The position numbers and the translations under genes are program-made. A DNA stretch of 64,000 nucleotides, taken from positions 24,890 to 88,889 of the forward strand of contig CAYGNP010000009.1 in NCBI GenBank assembly GCA_964351365.1, written 5' to 3'. Source of the stretch: UBA1672 sp964351365 (GTDB lineage: Bacteria > Pseudomonadota > Alphaproteobacteria > Micavibrionales > Micavibrionaceae). Shown here one piece after another: positions 50,702 to 58,615 of this stretch. Under the pieces are notes generated by a model. That model saw only the letters and a program-made list of their open reading frames with translations. It did not search any database and was not told where the DNA came from. The stretch's first letter is position 1, and each line of letters starts with the position of its first letter.

Positions 50702-52294
50702 ATGGCGGATGTTGGAAGCCTGATTAATGGGCAGAAAATCACTGAAAATTGGCCGAATGATTATTTGTATCATCCTTTGATGGATGAGAGCGGTGCGCCT
50801 GCAACTGTACGTGTTGGTAATGAGTTCTTTGGCGCGTGGTTAAAGCGAGAAGCCGTCGGTGGGGCGTTTGATCAGATTATATTGTTGAATCAGGAGCAGT
50901 TAGGGCGTCTTTATGAATTGCGGCCTCCGGCGGATCGGCCTAATGAGGTCGTGCCGACTGGTCGGAAGGTCTATATTGACGACACGACAGGGCAGAAATG
51001 GCCTGAGGAAGAATATGAGCGCGTGTTTTACAATGTTGCAGATGGCAAGATTGTTGCTGAAGCTGCAGCGTTTGATGGTAATGCCGTTTGGCTGGATGGT
51101 GGGAGAGTGGGGCCGAGGCCTTTTAATAATGCGGTTTTTCCAAAAAATTTAATTGCAGATGGCAAGATTTCTGAGGCGGATCTGGCGCAACGCTTACCTA
51201 AAGGGGTTCGCGTTGAGGATGAATTTGCGCTTGATCGAACTGCGGATAGCGCGCTTAAGGCGTCGGCGGAGCTTGTTTTGCTCGAGGGGCGTATGTTGAG
51301 CCTTGGTCAGTTGGAGCAAGCGCGTAGCGGACTGGCGGAGCCGACGCTCACTTACGTTAACGCGCGGGCGGCGGAAGCGGCGGGCATATCTTATGAGCAG
51401 GGATTAAACTATGAGCAGCAGGGGCAGGTTTTAACGCCTGAGGAGGCCGGGCGGATTGTGAGTGATTATTATTCCGTTGATTCCGGACATAAGCCGCAGC
51501 CCGGCTTTGATGGTGTGAATATTCGTGCCGCTGGTGAAGAGCTTGAGCGGAGGATTGGGGGACGTGCGGCGGCAGGTCCGGTTGAGGTGGTAAGGGAGGA
51601 TTCACCTCCGGTTGATCCTGCCCCGGTTGTTATGCTACCTGCAGGGGAAATACGTTTTGATCCGGTTGATCCTGCTGCTTTGGATAGGGCTCTTGCGGAG
51701 ATTGATGCGATTGCGTTTGATATGCGTGCGCAAGTTGCAGCGAAGATGGCTGGGATCATGGGTGAAGAGGAGCGCGCTGCGCTTTTGGAGAGGCTCAGAG
51801 GGATTGATCTGGCCGCAGAGTTTGAAAGGCGTTTAGAGGCGGGTGATGTTAAACCCAAAGACAGGGATGCGTTTATTCAGAGAATGAGAGAGGGTTATAC
51901 TCAAGATCTTTTGGGACAGGATTTATCAGTTGGTGCCGTAGACATTTTTGACCGGTTGAAGCCGCGTCTTGAGGGCATTGCAGCCGGGATTGTTGATGAT
52001 CTTATTGCCGGTGTGCGCGCGAGCACAACGGACGCGTTTAATGCTGCGGTGGCGGCGCGGGCAGAGGCAGGACGACAATTGCAGGAGCTTGCTGAGAATC
52101 CAATGGGACAAGATGAGGTTTTGGAGCTTGCGGCGAGGGGATATGCAGATCAATTGCGTGGTATGAGCCCTGAAGGGCGCGAGCTTTATCGCAGAATGGG
52201 GAACCCTGTTATTGATCGTGCGCTGGAGTTGCTTAAAGAAGAAGAGGCTTCAAGAGCTCCTTCTGCTGGTGGTGGTTTTGGCCTTGGCAAATAA
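50702..52294 (+). CDS. Acidic 530-aa protein of unknown function
   Basis: Not recognised. No signal peptide or transmembrane segment. The N-terminal 130 residues are mixed beta/loop (VRVGNEFFGAWLKREAVGG, GRKVYIDDTTGQKWPEEEYERVFYNVADG), the middle holds a Pro-rich linker (VDPAPVVMLPAGEIRFDPVDPA, about 310-335), and the remaining two-thirds is alanine/glutamate-rich helix (LDRALAEIDAIAFDMRAQVAAKMAGIM). The C-terminus ends in a Gly-rich tail, GGGFGLGK. Composition is like the neighbours (51241-51300 has 36 G+C of 60), so it is not obviously foreign. It sits between the Mth938-like gene and sodB and is followed by a palindrome. Confidence 0.65.
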   Translation: MADVGSLINGQKITENWPNDYLYHPLMDESGAPATVRVGNEFFGAWLKREAVGGAFDQIILLNQEQLGRLYELRPPADRPNEVVPTGRKVYIDDTTGQKWPEEEYERVFYNVADGKIVAEAAAFDGNAVWLDGGRVGPRPFNNAVFPKNLIADGKISEADLAQRLPKGVRVEDEFALDRTADSALKASAELVLLEGRMLSLGQLEQARSGLAEPTLTYVNARAAEAAGISYEQGLNYEQQGQVLTPEEAGRIVSDYYSVDSGHKPQPGFDGVNIRAAGEELERRIGGRAAAGPVEVVREDSPPVDPAPVVMLPAGEIRFDPVDPAALDRALAEIDAIAFDMRAQVAAKMAGIMGEEERAALLERLRGIDLAAEFERRLEAGDVKPKDRDAFIQRMREGYTQDLLGQDLSVGAVDIFDRLKPRLEGIAAGIVDDLIAGVRASTTDAFNAAVAARAEAGRQLQELAENPMGQDEVLELAARGYADQLRGMSPEGRELYRRMGNPVIDRALELLKEEEASRAPSAGGGFGLGK

Positions 52295-52299
52295 GCCGG

Positions 52300-52320
52300 A
52301 TGCCCGCACAAGGCGGGCAT
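52300..52320. repeat. REP-like palindrome
   Basis: A perfect 8-base inverted repeat, ATGCCCGC and GCGGGCAT, around a 5-base loop. It lies 5 bases after the 530-aa gene and 17 before the end of convergent sodB. The shape (flanking CCGG and GACG) recalls dispersed intergenic repeats of the GTCATGCCCGC type. No T run follows on either strand, so it is not a standard terminator; as a hairpin it could still protect 3' ends. Confidence 0.45.
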
Positions 52321-52337
52321 GACGGTTATATTATATA

Positions 52338-52955
52338 CTAAGCGGCGATTTTGAGAGGGCCTTGCTCGAATAATTCGGCGACGTATTCCCAATTTACAAG
52401 ATTATCAACAAAGGCCTCGAGATATTTCGGGCGGGCGTTGCGGTAATCAATGTAATAGCTGTGTTCCCATACGTCGCATCCCAATATCGCGGTTTGGCCG
52501 TGTATAAGCGGATTTTCGCCATTTGGGGTTTTGGTGGCCTCCAGCTTGCCGTCTTTGCCGAGCACAAGCCAGCACCAGCCAGAGCCGAATTGCGAAGCGC
52601 CTGCGCTCAAGAATTTTTCGCGAAAGGAATCGTAGGAGCCAAAACTGTCTGTGATCGCTTTGTCAAGATTTCCGGGGCGTTTGCCGCCGCCATTGGGTTT
52701 CATCCAGTGCCAGAAATGCTTATGGTTCCAATGCTGGGCGGCGTTATTGAAGAGACCCTGTTCGCCTTTTTTGTGGGCGTTGATGACAACTTCTTCAAGG
52801 GTTTCGCCCATATTTGGAAGACCTTCGAGAATTTTATTGCCATTCGTTACATAGGCATTATGGTGCTTGTCATGGTGATATTCCATTGTTTCGGCAGACA
52901 TGTATGGGCCTAGTGCGTCATGGGCGTAGGGCAGATCGGGAAGTTCGAAAGTCAT
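52338..52955 (-). CDS. sodB: Superoxide dismutase (Fe type)
   Basis: Removes superoxide. The 205 residues show the metal ligands H-x(n)-H and D-x3-H in YHHDKHHNAYV, NNAAQHWNHKHFWHWM and LGCDVWEHSYYIDYRNARPKYL. The AAQ-W-N-H context (Gln before the tryptophan) is typical of iron enzymes such as E. coli SodB. The ATG at 52955 has a GGAGAC ribosome-binding site; an in-frame codon at 52988 would add a spurious extension. Probably cytoplasmic. It is transcribed divergently from the phytoene-synthase-like gene. Confidence 0.95.
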   Translation of the reverse strand: MTFELPDLPYAHDALGPYMSAETMEYHHDKHHNAYVTNGNKILEGLPNMGETLEEVVINAHKKGEQGLFNNAAQHWNHKHFWHWMKPNGGGKRPGNLDKAITDSFGSYDSFREKFLSAGASQFGSGWCWLVLGKDGKLEATKTPNGENPLIHGQTAILGCDVWEHSYYIDYRNARPKYLEAFVDNLVNWEYVAELFEQGPLKIAA

Positions 52956-53032
52956 TATGGTGTCTCCTGTTTGTGCAAAAATTGACAACGTCTAACCTAG
53001 TAAGTTTGTTCCCTGTATGAAAGCATTTTTTT

Positions 53033-53836
53033 ATGAATAGTGTTGTGTCCTATTGCGAAGGCCAGGTTCGGGCGCATGATTATGACCGGTATTTGATCTC
53101 GATGCTGTTGCCTGCGGATGTACGGGCGGATGTGTGGCCGGTGCTGGCGTTTAATCATGAGATTGCCAAAACCCGCGAGGTGGTGAGCGAGAGCACCTTG
53201 GGGCTTATCCGGCTACAATGGTGGCGTGAGTCTGTGGGCGAGATTTATGCTGGCGGGGCCGTGAAGGAGCATGAGGTGCTTAAGCCGCTCTCGGAGGTGA
53301 TCCGGCGTCATGATTTACCGCGCGAAGCCTTTGATGCATTGCTCTATGCCCGTGAGTTTGATCTGGAGGATGTTCTGCCGGGCAATATTGGCGGATTACT
53401 GAATTATGCTGATTTCACGACAACGCCGCTCTTCCAGCTTGTGGTTCAGGTTATGGGGCATGATCCGGCGCAGGAGGTGATCCAGCCCGTGGCGGTGAAT
53501 TATGCGTTGGCGGGGATTTTGCGCTCCACACAAGTGTATGCAAAGCAAAGGCGTTATTATTTGCCAGAGGATCTTGTTGATCTTTATTCACTTGATTTAG
53601 AAAAAATACATGAGGATGAGGGGCTTAGGCAGGTTATTCGTGATGTTGTGGCGGGGCGTCTTGATCCTTGCCGGCCGCGCAATTTGTTTCTGAAGGGGTG
53701 TGAGGCGATGAGCGAGATGTATTTTTCACAAATTCGCGGCCTCGATTATGATGTGATGAGCCCGCAAATGCGGCTGGAGCCGCCATTTAAGGTGCTCAGG
53801 CTTTTCTGGAAAACAAAAGGGCTGTCATTTTGGTAA
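53033..53836 (+). CDS. Squalene/phytoene synthase-like protein (NDUFAF6-like)
   Basis: A 267-residue protein of the trans-isoprenyl synthase (squalene/phytoene) fold that lacks the catalytic aspartate motifs. Where true synthases have D-x-x-x-D twice, this protein has FNHEIAKTREVV and ILRSTQVYAKQRRYYLPEDL. LIRLQWWRESVGEIYAG is a conserved block of the NDUFAF6 branch, whose mitochondrial member assists complex I assembly. A carotenoid or hopanoid role is therefore unlikely. In my recollection this gene often lies just after the Mth938-like gene in alphaproteobacteria; here two genes separate them. Confidence 0.82.
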   Translation: MNSVVSYCEGQVRAHDYDRYLISMLLPADVRADVWPVLAFNHEIAKTREVVSESTLGLIRLQWWRESVGEIYAGGAVKEHEVLKPLSEVIRRHDLPREAFDALLYAREFDLEDVLPGNIGGLLNYADFTTTPLFQLVVQVMGHDPAQEVIQPVAVNYALAGILRSTQVYAKQRRYYLPEDLVDLYSLDLEKIHEDEGLRQVIRDVVAGRLDPCRPRNLFLKGCEAMSEMYFSQIRGLDYDVMSPQMRLEPPFKVLRLFWKTKGLSFW

Positions 53837-53885
53837 AAAAAGTGTATTATGGAAGTGGTTAGTTTATTGCGTTAGGACATTTGTT

Positions 53886-54131
53886 ATGGTTGATTCCATA
53901 AATTCAACAGGGCCTGTTCCGAATATTACACAATCGGGGCGCCCCTCACAAAAAGATAAAGATATTAGAGAGGCCGATGCACCTGATTCGGGTGATCGTG
54001 TTTCTTTGTCTGCTGAGGCGGTTAGTCTGGCGGAAGTTGAGCGCATAGCAGGGCTTGCTTCTGCGCAGATTGCCGAGAATACATCTGAAGTATTGTCCTC
54101 AGATTTATCACGGTTGCAATCGTTTATTTAA
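53886..54131 (+). CDS. Small hypothetical protein (81 aa)
   Basis: Not recognised with confidence. Low-complexity N-terminus (SINSTGPVPNITQSGRPSQKDKD), then an acidic amphipathic block DRVSLSAEAVSLAEVERIAGLASAQ and a short C-terminus ending DLSRLQSFI. The block D-x-V-x-L-S-x-x-A resembles the pattern in FlgM-like anti-sigma-28 and small motility-associated proteins of alphaproteobacteria, so a regulatory or flagellar accessory role is possible but unproven. Its last eight bases overlap the convergent greA gene. Confidence 0.5.
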   Translation: MVDSINSTGPVPNITQSGRPSQKDKDIREADAPDSGDRVSLSAEAVSLAEVERIAGLASAQIAENTSEVLSSDLSRLQSFI

Positions 54132-54597
54132 ACTCCACTTTCAGGATTTCGTAATCGCTTTTGCCTTTTGGTGTTTTGACCGAAACGCTGTCGCCTTCTG
54201 ATTTCCCTATGAGCGCGCGTGCGACGGGGGCGCTGATCGAGAGTTTTCCTGACGTCATGTCGGATTCATAATCACCCACAATCTGGTAGGTTTCTTCGTC
54301 GTCGGTTTCTTCATCGACAAGGGTGACGGTTGCGCCAAATTTTACGGTTTTTCCGGACAAAGTGGCGGGATCGATGATTTGGGCGCGGCCTGTTACGGCG
54401 TCAAGTTCCTTGATGCGGCCTTCTATGAAGCTTTGTTGTTCACGTGCGGCGTGATATTCGGCGTTTTCCTTAAGGTCGCCATGTTCACGCGCAGCGGCGA
54501 TGGCTTCGATGACTTCCTGGCGTGCAACCGTTTTGAGGTGTTTGAGCTCGGCGCTGAGTTTTTCGTATCCGTTTTTTGTAACTGGAATTTGATCCAT
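54124..54597 (-). CDS. greA: Transcription elongation factor GreA
   Basis: Binds RNA polymerase and stimulates cleavage of backtracked transcripts. 157 residues: N-terminal coiled-coil with the functional tip (EAIAAAREHGDLKENAEYHAAREQQSFIEGRIKEL) and the C-terminal FKBP-like domain (GKTVKFGATVTLVDEE, GKLSISAPVARALIGKSEGDSVSVKTPKGKSDYEILKV). AGGAA nine bases before the ATG is the ribosome-binding site. It follows carB on the same strand, with the hairpin at 54616-54644 in the short gap. Confidence 0.96.
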   Translation of the reverse strand: MDQIPVTKNGYEKLSAELKHLKTVARQEVIEAIAAAREHGDLKENAEYHAAREQQSFIEGRIKELDAVTGRAQIIDPATLSGKTVKFGATVTLVDEETDDEETYQIVGDYESDMTSGKLSISAPVARALIGKSEGDSVSVKTPKGKSDYEILKVEFK

Positions 54598-54615
54598 TTT
54601 ATCATTCCTGGTTTA

Positions 54616-54644
54616 TCAAAATAAAAGCCCGCCATGAGGCGGAC
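54616..54644 (-). terminator. Intrinsic terminator between carB and greA
   Basis: On the minus strand, GTCCGCC-TCAT-GGCGGGC forms a 7-base-pair stem with a 4-base loop (one G.T-type pair) followed by TTTTATTTT. It lies 34 bases after the carB stop and ends only 18 bases before the greA ATG, so transcripts into greA must read through it or start within it. Confidence 0.75.
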
Positions 54645-54652
54645 AATTGTTT

Positions 54653-54682
54653 AGTTTAGTGCAAAACTATGGCGTGCGTCAA
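54653..54682 (-). promoter_or_regulatory. Candidate greA promoter overlapping the carB stop
   Basis: TTGACG (54677-54682) and TAAACT (54653-54658) on the minus strand are 18 bases apart. The predicted start of transcription falls at the base of the terminator hairpin, so a greA transcript would begin with that hairpin. Five of six and four of six positions match the consensus. Confidence 0.35.
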
Positions 54683-57600
54683 GCGGCCTTACTTTTGTCT
54701 TTCTTCGGGAAATAGCTTTGGAGGGAATGAACGTCCAGATCACGGTCCTTTAGGGCGTGGATGGCCTGCACGGCTGCTGTTGCGGCGGTGATGAGTGTGT
54801 AGTAGGGGATCTTGTTCATCAAGGCCATGCGCCGGATGGAAGACGAGTCGGAGACGGCCTGCGCGCTCTTGGTGGTGGTGTTTATGACCAGATTCACCTC
54901 ACCGTTGATGATGCTGTCGATGATGTGGGGCTGGCCTTCCATGACTTTGTTCACGCGGGTGGCGGGGATGTTGTTTTTTTCTAAAAATTGGTGTGTGCCA
55001 CCGGTGGCAATAATCTTAAAGCCGATTTCGGCAAGTTCTTTTGCGATGGGCAGGAGCGCTTTTTTGTCTTCGTTTTTGACAGATATAAAGACGGTGCCTT
55101 TGGTGGGCAGGTTTATGCCTGCGCCGAGCTGCGATTTTGCGATGGCGTGCGCAAGGTCTTTGTCCAGGCCAATGACTTCGCCGGTTGATTTCATTTCCGG
55201 GCCAAGGAGCGGGTCAACGCCGGGGAAGCGGTTAAACGGGAATACGGGCGCTTTGACGGCGTAATGGTTTTTGTTCATGCCGACCAGCTGGCTTGAGAAG
55301 GAGGCAAGTTTTTCACCGGCCATAATGCGCGCGGCTATTTTTGCAACAGGCACGCCCGTTGCTTTGGCGACGAAGGGCACGGTACGGCTTGCGCGGGGAT
55401 TAACTTCGATGATGAAGATTTCCTGCGCTTTGGTCTCCTCGTTTTTGCGTACGGCGAACTGTACGTTCATTAAGCCTTTAACGTTCAAGGCCTTGGCCAG
55501 CTTGATGGTTTGTGCGTTGATTTCTTTTATTGTTGCTTGTGATAATGAATGCGGGGGCAGAACGCACGCGCTGTCGCCGGAATGGATTCCCGCTTCTTCG
55601 ATGTGTTCCATGATGCCCGAGACGTACACGTCGGTTCCGTCGCATAATGCGTCAACGTCGAGCTCTATTGCGCTTTTGAGGTAGCGGTCAAGCAATACCG
55701 GGCTATCGCCGGAAACTTTTACGGCGGTGTTGATATAGCGCTCCAGCTCTGCAAGGCTGTGGACAATTTCCATACCTTGTCCGCCGAGTACGTAAGACGG
55801 GCGAATAACGAGCGGGAAGCCGATATCTTCCGCCATGTCCAGAGCTTCTTTTTTTGTACGCGCGAGCCCGTTTGGTGGCTGTTTCAGGCCAAGCTTGGTG
55901 ATGAGCTGCTGGAAGCGTTCACGGTCTTCGGCAAGATCAATGGCGTCAGGGTCTGTACCGAGGATCGGGATGTTGTTTTTGAGAAGCGCGCCTGCGAGTT
56001 TCAGCGGTGTTTGGCCGCCGAGCTGTACGATCACGCCTTTGACGTTTCCATTTGCCTGCTCGGCCTTGATGAGTTCAATGACATCTTCCTCTGTCAGGGG
56101 TTCAAAATACAGGCGGTCAGAGGTGTCATAATCGGTGGAGACGGTTTCAGGATTGCAGTTGACCATGATGGTCTCGTAGCCTGCGTCTTTGAGCGCATAG
56201 GCGGCATGGACACAGCAATAATCAAATTCTATGCCCTGACCGATGCGGTTTGGGCCGCCGCCAAGGATTATAATTTTTTCACGGTCGGTAGGGTTGCATT
56301 CATCCTCGGCAGGGGTGATGCCGTTGCCCTCGTATGTTGAATACATGTAGGGGGTTTCGGATGAAATTTCGGCGGCGCAGGAATCGACGCGTTTATATAC
56401 CGGGTGGATGTTGTGTGTGATGCGGGCTTTGCGGACGCTTTCTTCGGAGACTTTTACGAGATCGGCGAGCTGTGCGTCTGAAAAGCCGAGGCGTTTGATA
56501 TTCATCCAGCCCTGTGCATCAACGGGTAAGCCGTTCTCAAGAATTTTCTTCTCGGCGCGGACGATATTTTCTATGCGCTCCAGGAACCACGGGTCGTATT
56601 TTGATATGGTCTGGATTTCCTGAACGCTCATGCCGTGGCGGAAGCCCTGTGCGATGTAGAGGATGCGCTGCGGGGTTGGTTTTGCTATGGCTGCGAGCAG
56701 GGCATCACGCACGGCGTCCGGATTTTCATCATCTGCGCCGCCAATGTGGATGGGTGTGAGGCCATTTAAACCTTTTTCAAGGCTGCGCATCGCTTTTTGA
56801 AGGGATTCCTCGAAACATCTGCCGATGGACATGGCTTCGCCAACCGATTTCATGGCTGTGGTCAGGTTTGGGCTTGCGCCCTTGAATTTTTCGAAGGCAA
56901 AGCGCGGGACTTTGGTGACGATGTAATCAATCGTCGGTTCGAAGCTTGCCGGGGTTTTACCGCCGGTGATGTCATTGCCGAGTTCATCCAGCGTGTATCC
57001 CACCGCAAGTTTTGCTGCGACCTTAGCGATCGGGAAACCTGTGGCTTTAGAGGCAAGAGCGGAAGAGCGCGAAACGCGGGGGTTCATTTCGATGACAATC
57101 ATGCGCCCGTCTTTGGGGTTAACGGCAAATTGTACGTTCGAGCCGCCAGTTTCCACGCCGATGCCGCGCAGAACCTTGATGGAGGCGTTGCGCATGATCT
57201 GGTATTCTTTATCTGTCAAAGTGAGGGCGGGCGCGACGGTTATAGAATCGCCAGTGTGCACGCCCATGGGGTCAACATTTTCAATGGAACACACGATAAT
57301 GCAATTGTCGTTTTTGTCGCGCACGACCTCCATTTCGAATTCTTTCCAGCCGAGGAGGGATTCTTCGACAAGAACTTCGGTTGTGGGGGAAGCATCAAGG
57401 CCGTCGCGCACAATGCGCTCGAAATCATCGCGGTTATAGGCAATGCCTCCGCCTGTGCCGCCCATTGTAAAGGAGGGGCGCATGATGGCGGGCAGGCCAA
57501 TTTCTTCAAGGGCAAGGCGTGCTTCTTCCATATTGTGAACAGTTTTAGAGCGCGCGGACTCAAGGCCGAGCTCGTTCATGCAGACTTTAAATTTTTCGCG

Positions 57601-57984
57601 GTCTTCGGCCTTGTCGATGACGTCTGCTCGCGCGCCGATTAGCTCAATGCCGAGGCGTTTGAGTGTGCCGTTCTCATCCAAAGCAAGGGCGGTATTGAGC
57701 GCTGTCTGGCCGCCCATGGTGGGAAGCAGGGCATCGGGGCGTTCCTTTTCAAGGATTTTTGCAACGATACCAGGCGTTATTGGCTCCACATACACCACGT
57801 CAGCAGTGTCAGGGTCTGTCATGATGGTGGCGGGGTTGGAGTTTATGAGGATAATTTTATATCCTTCTTCCCGCAGGGCCTTGCAGGCCTGTGTGCCGGA
57901 GTAATCAAATTCGCAGGCCTGTCCAATAATGATCGGGCCGGCGCCGATGATGCAGATGGATTTTATATCTTCTCTTTTAGGCAT
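54679..57984 (-). CDS. carB: Carbamoyl phosphate synthase, large subunit
   Basis: Makes carbamoyl phosphate from ammonia (from CarA), bicarbonate and two ATP, for arginine and pyrimidines. The 1101 residues hold two ATP-grasp halves (PSFTMGGTGGGIAYNRDDFE in the first; PSYVLGGQGMEIVHS in the second), each preceded by a pre-ATP-grasp G-x-G-P block (IIGAGPIIIGQACEFDYSG; ILGGGPNRIGQGIEFDYCC), and a C-terminal MGS-like allosteric domain (IATGGTHQFLEKNNIPATRV). It overlaps the upstream carbonic anhydrase gene by 8 bases. Confidence 0.97.
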   Translation of the reverse strand: MPKREDIKSICIIGAGPIIIGQACEFDYSGTQACKALREEGYKIILINSNPATIMTDPDTADVVYVEPITPGIVAKILEKERPDALLPTMGGQTALNTALALDENGTLKRLGIELIGARADVIDKAEDREKFKVCMNELGLESARSKTVHNMEEARLALEEIGLPAIMRPSFTMGGTGGGIAYNRDDFERIVRDGLDASPTTEVLVEESLLGWKEFEMEVVRDKNDNCIIVCSIENVDPMGVHTGDSITVAPALTLTDKEYQIMRNASIKVLRGIGVETGGSNVQFAVNPKDGRMIVIEMNPRVSRSSALASKATGFPIAKVAAKLAVGYTLDELGNDITGGKTPASFEPTIDYIVTKVPRFAFEKFKGASPNLTTAMKSVGEAMSIGRCFEESLQKAMRSLEKGLNGLTPIHIGGADDENPDAVRDALLAAIAKPTPQRILYIAQGFRHGMSVQEIQTISKYDPWFLERIENIVRAEKKILENGLPVDAQGWMNIKRLGFSDAQLADLVKVSEESVRKARITHNIHPVYKRVDSCAAEISSETPYMYSTYEGNGITPAEDECNPTDREKIIILGGGPNRIGQGIEFDYCCVHAAYALKDAGYETIMVNCNPETVSTDYDTSDRLYFEPLTEEDVIELIKAEQANGNVKGVIVQLGGQTPLKLAGALLKNNIPILGTDPDAIDLAEDRERFQQLITKLGLKQPPNGLARTKKEALDMAEDIGFPLVIRPSYVLGGQGMEIVHSLAELERYINTAVKVSGDSPVLLDRYLKSAIELDVDALCDGTDVYVSGIMEHIEEAGIHSGDSACVLPPHSLSQATIKEINAQTIKLAKALNVKGLMNVQFAVRKNEETKAQEIFIIEVNPRASRTVPFVAKATGVPVAKIAARIMAGEKLASFSSQLVGMNKNHYAVKAPVFPFNRFPGVDPLLGPEMKSTGEVIGLDKDLAHAIAKSQLGAGINLPTKGTVFISVKNEDKKALLPIAKELAEIGFKIIATGGTHQFLEKNNIPATRVNKVMEGQPHIIDSIINGEVNLVINTTTKSAQAVSDSSSIRRMALMNKIPYYTLITAATAAVQAIHALKDRDLDVHSLQSYFPKKDKSKAA

Positions 57985-58615
57985 TTTGTCTACTGTCTTC
58001 TGTGGTCTGAGGTTCGTTTATGGTTATAAATTTCTCTTTGGTTTCGCTGTATTCTAGAAGATCGCCGGTTTTGATGTCAAAGAGCCACGGTTTTATGGTT
58101 ACTCTGTTCTCTTTGATGGCGTTTTCTACAGATGGGTAGTGTTTCAGGTTTTTTATACTTTGAAGAACGGTTTCCTGCTCCGTCCGAGCAAGTATTGCCT
58201 CATGATCCTTACAGTGGCATTTTGCAATGTTCAGGGCGTCTTTGGCCACACTAATGAAACTTGAAATTTCGGGGTCATCAAGATTTTCTGCTAAGGCTTT
58301 GATAGCGCCACATTGTGTGTGACCCAGAACGATGATGGTATCGACCTGATTATAATTTAATGAAAATTGCAGGGCGGCGGCCAACGCTGTGCCTTGCTTA
58401 TATGGACGTACAATAGCACCCATGGCCTTGTGCGCGAAGAAAAGCCCGGGGCGCGCGCGGAAGATAATGCTTGGGTTTGCGCGCGAGTCGATGCAGCTGA
58501 TTATGAAGTATTTGGGGTTTTGGCCGTCTTGTGTCAGTCTGGCCATCAGATCATTTTGCTCTTCATATTGGTAGCGCTTGAATTCATTCGCGCCTTGTAT
58601 GAGGTCCTGGGTCAT
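57977..58615 (-). CDS. Beta-class carbonic anhydrase within the car operon
   Basis: A 212-residue zinc enzyme that interconverts CO2 and bicarbonate. The beta-class site is complete: Cys41 and the Asp43/Arg45 dyad in ISCIDSRANPS, then His99 and Cys102 in VLGHTQCGA. The block where many family members have R-N-A-G reads HKAMGAIVRPY, a divergent branch. Most important is its place: its ATG lies in the carA stop region (4-base overlap) and its end overlaps carB by 8 bases, so it should be made in step with both CarA and CarB and would supply their bicarbonate substrate. Confidence 0.88.
   Translation of the reverse strand: MTQDLIQGANEFKRYQYEEQNDLMARLTQDGQNPKYFIISCIDSRANPSIIFRARPGLFFAHKAMGAIVRPYKQGTALAAALQFSLNYNQVDTIIVLGHTQCGAIKALAENLDDPEISSFISVAKDALNIAKCHCKDHEAILARTEQETVLQSIKNLKHYPSVENAIKENRVTIKPWLFDIKTGDLLEYSETKEKFITINEPQTTEDSRQNA

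Noticed and set aside
53033..53836. Carotenoid or hopanoid synthase
   Set aside because: The squalene/phytoene fold is present but the two aspartate-rich catalytic motifs are missing, fitting the NDUFAF6 branch instead.
56797..57642. 281-codon open frame on the + strand
   Set aside because: It lies wholly antisense to carB, whose full length is supported by motifs; the frame reflects carB codon composition and has no recognisable domain.
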